From NCBI GenBank assembly GCA_001872455.1, contig MNXJ01000071.1:1-55829 (forward strand): a stretch of DNA of 55,829 bases. Reading direction: 5' to 3'. Position 1 is the stretch's first letter, and every line of letters starts with the position of its first letter. Origin of the DNA: Anaerolineae bacterium CG2_30_57_67 (GTDB lineage: Bacteria; Chloroflexota; Anaerolineae; Anaerolineales; Villigracilaceae). The position numbers were made by a program, and so were the translations under genes. Below are positions 54,413 through 55,829 of the stretch, piece by piece. The notes under the pieces are model-generated. The model made no database searches. It saw only the letters and a program-made list of their open reading frames with translations, and was not told the origin of the DNA.

Positions 54413-55829
54413 ATGCTTCTAACACGGCAACAGTTGGAAGAACGTTTGATTGCGCTTCACCAGGCAAGTTTAACGCTGGTGGGCGATATTTCGCTTGAGA
54501 CGCTGCTGGAACGAATTGCCACAGTTGCCTGTGAGCAGGCTGGCGCGCAGTACGCGGCCTTGGGGGTTTTGGACGCGGATGGCAATTTGAAACAATTTAT
54601 TTCGGTGGGCATGAGCGCGGAGGAGATTCACCGGATGCCACATCCACCGGTTGGTCACGGGCTGATTGGGGCGTTGATGGATACGGAAGCGCCGATTCGC
54701 GTGCCTGATATTGCCATGGATGAGCGCAGCAGCGGCTTTCCGCCGCATCACCCGGCGATGAGATCCTTTTTGGGCGTGCCGATTCGCTATGGCGATATTC
54801 AACTCGGCCAGATTTACCTGACCCAAAAGATAGAAACCCCCGAATTTACCCGTGATGACGAGCAAATTATTCAGATGCTGGCGGCCTATGCCGCTGTGGC
54901 GATTCACAATGCGCGCTTGTATGACGAATTACAAGAACGAGACCGCGCGCTGACGCGCCGCAATCAGGATTTGGCGCTTCTAAATAACATCGCCGAAACG
55001 CTGACTTCCTCGCTGGAATTGGACCAGATTTTGAACAAGACTCTGGCGCAGGTGATGGATTATCTAAAAGTGGAAGCCGGGGAAATTTTTCTTCTGGAAG
55101 ATGATAAACAAACCCTGCGGATGGTCTTGCACCGCGGCCAGGCCGCCGAGGCCTTTTGGACGCGCAATCGTTTTGACCTGGGCGAGGGCATCATCGGCCT
55201 GGTGGCAAAAAATGGCGAGGCCATTGTCAGCCACGACCTGGCGCGCGATGTGCGCTACCTGCGCCCGGCGGTGGTGCAAGCCGGGTTTCGTCAAATGGCG
55301 TGCATGCCAGTTACCAGCAACGGCCAGGTGATTGGGGTGTTGAGTGCGGTAACTCGCAGTCATCACCCGATTGACGACCATGACGTTCAGCTGGTGACGG
55401 CGGTGGGCAGTTGGGCCGGGCTGGCAATTGAAAACGCTCGCCTGCACGATAATGCCCGCCGTCTGGCGGTGCTGGAAGAACGCGAGCGCATCGGCATGGA
55501 CCTGCACGACGGCATTATTCAATCCATCTACGGCGTCGGCCTGGTGCTGGAACATGCCCGCCTGCTGGCAATGGAAAACCCGGCGCAATCGGCGGAGCAG
55601 ATGCAACAGGCCATTGACCGGCTCAATCATACCATCCGCGATATTCGCTCCTATATTTTGGATTTACGTCCGCGCCAACTGGGCGATGAAAATCTGACAG
55701 ACGGCTTGCGCCGCCTGCTGATGGAATTTCGCATCAACACCCTGGCCGAGGCTACCCTGACGGGTCAACCCGATGACGTTGCCAACTTGCCGCAGAGTCA
55801 TTCGCTGGCGCTGTTTCATATCTGTCAGG
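54413..55829 (+). CDS. GAF-GAF sensor histidine kinase (HisKA_3), 3' end outside window
   Basis: The frame is open to the last base, giving 472 residues. Two GAF domains (about residues 15-165, with GLIGALMDTEAPIRVPDIAM, and 190-340, with GEGIIGLVAKNGEAIVSHDL) precede a HisKA_3 dimerisation box, ERERIGMDLHDGIIQSIYGV, with phospho-acceptor His365. The ATPase domain is cut by the window edge. HisKA_3 kinases pair with NarL/LuxR-type response regulators; the gene for one may lie just outside. No transmembrane helix is seen, so it should sense a cytoplasmic small molecule, redox or gas signal. ATG 54413 is the first in frame. Confidence 0.88.
   Translation, partial: MLLTRQQLEERLIALHQASLTLVGDISLETLLERIATVACEQAGAQYAALGVLDADGNLKQFISVGMSAEEIHRMPHPPVGHGLIGALMDTEAPIRVPDIAMDERSSGFPPHHPAMRSFLGVPIRYGDIQLGQIYLTQKIETPEFTRDDEQIIQMLAAYAAVAIHNARLYDELQERDRALTRRNQDLALLNNIAETLTSSLELDQILNKTLAQVMDYLKVEAGEIFLLEDDKQTLRMVLHRGQAAEAFWTRNRFDLGEGIIGLVAKNGEAIVSHDLARDVRYLRPAVVQAGFRQMACMPVTSNGQVIGVLSAVTRSHHPIDDHDVQLVTAVGSWAGLAIENARLHDNARRLAVLEERERIGMDLHDGIIQSIYGVGLVLEHARLLAMENPAQSAEQMQQAIDRLNHTIRDIRSYILDLRPRQLGDENLTDGLRRLLMEFRINTLAEATLTGQPDDVANLPQSHSLALFHICQ

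Overview
The window looks like chromosome of a free-living, metabolically versatile member of the Chloroflexota, probably class Anaerolineae. This is an inference from gene content: fused NAD-type formate dehydrogenase, mevalonate-pathway genes of partly archaeal type, GT-C mannosyltransferase-like membrane proteins, short NAD-type 6-phosphogluconate dehydrogenase, a carbohydrate ABC operon without its own ATPase, and lipoproteins with Chloroflexota-style Thr/Pro/Ala-rich linkers. Base composition is moderately GC-rich. Intergenic spaces carry palindromic and low-complexity repeats, and broken transposase pieces lie at the left edge and near 48.8-49.1 kb.

Layout. 1-0.24 kb: end of a transposase. 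0.3-6.3 kb: formate oxidation (NuoE/NuoF-like fused flavin subunit, molybdenum catalytic subunit with Cys in place of selenocysteine, FdhD). 6.3-11.5 kb: exported proteins (LysM/M23 lipoprotein, DUF4349 lipoprotein, an HExxH orphan, a membrane-anchored lipase). 11.6-16.5 kb: a catalytically complete SCP2/archaeal-type thiolase, tRNA-Val(UAC), a metallophosphoesterase, an EamA transporter and a YcaQ-type DNA glycosylase. 16.5-27.7 kb, minus strand: ComEC, two methyltransferases, type III pantothenate kinase, a GT2 and three GT-C-like membrane proteins, plus a degraded copy of one of these. 28-31.5 kb: metH. 31.9-34.3 kb: gnd-zwf (oxidative pentose phosphate).

34.3-45.2 kb is one coherent sugar regulon on the minus strand: LacI-type repressor, then sugar-binding lipoprotein, two permeases, GH1 and GH3 glycosidases, xylose isomerase and xylulokinase. 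It should import beta-linked xylo- or gluco-oligosaccharides, hydrolyse them in the cytoplasm and feed xylose into the pentose phosphate pathway, next to gnd-zwf. An 18-bp operator sequence is shared by the region upstream of the binding-protein gene and the region upstream of the repressor gene.

45.4-49.2 kb: release factor 3, a 225-bp nested inverted-repeat element, a solute-binding lipoprotein and a transposase remnant. 49.25-54.3 kb, minus strand: an early-mevalonate operon (class II HMG-CoA reductase, DUF3592 membrane protein, archaeal-type HMG-CoA synthase, small lipoprotein, thiolase homologue, DUF35 protein). The operon thiolase has lost both the nucleophilic Cys and the GHP-motif His, whereas the separate thiolase at 11.6 kb keeps both. 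This is the most interesting observation here. 54.4 kb to the end: a GAF-GAF-HisKA_3 sensor kinase, cut by the window edge.
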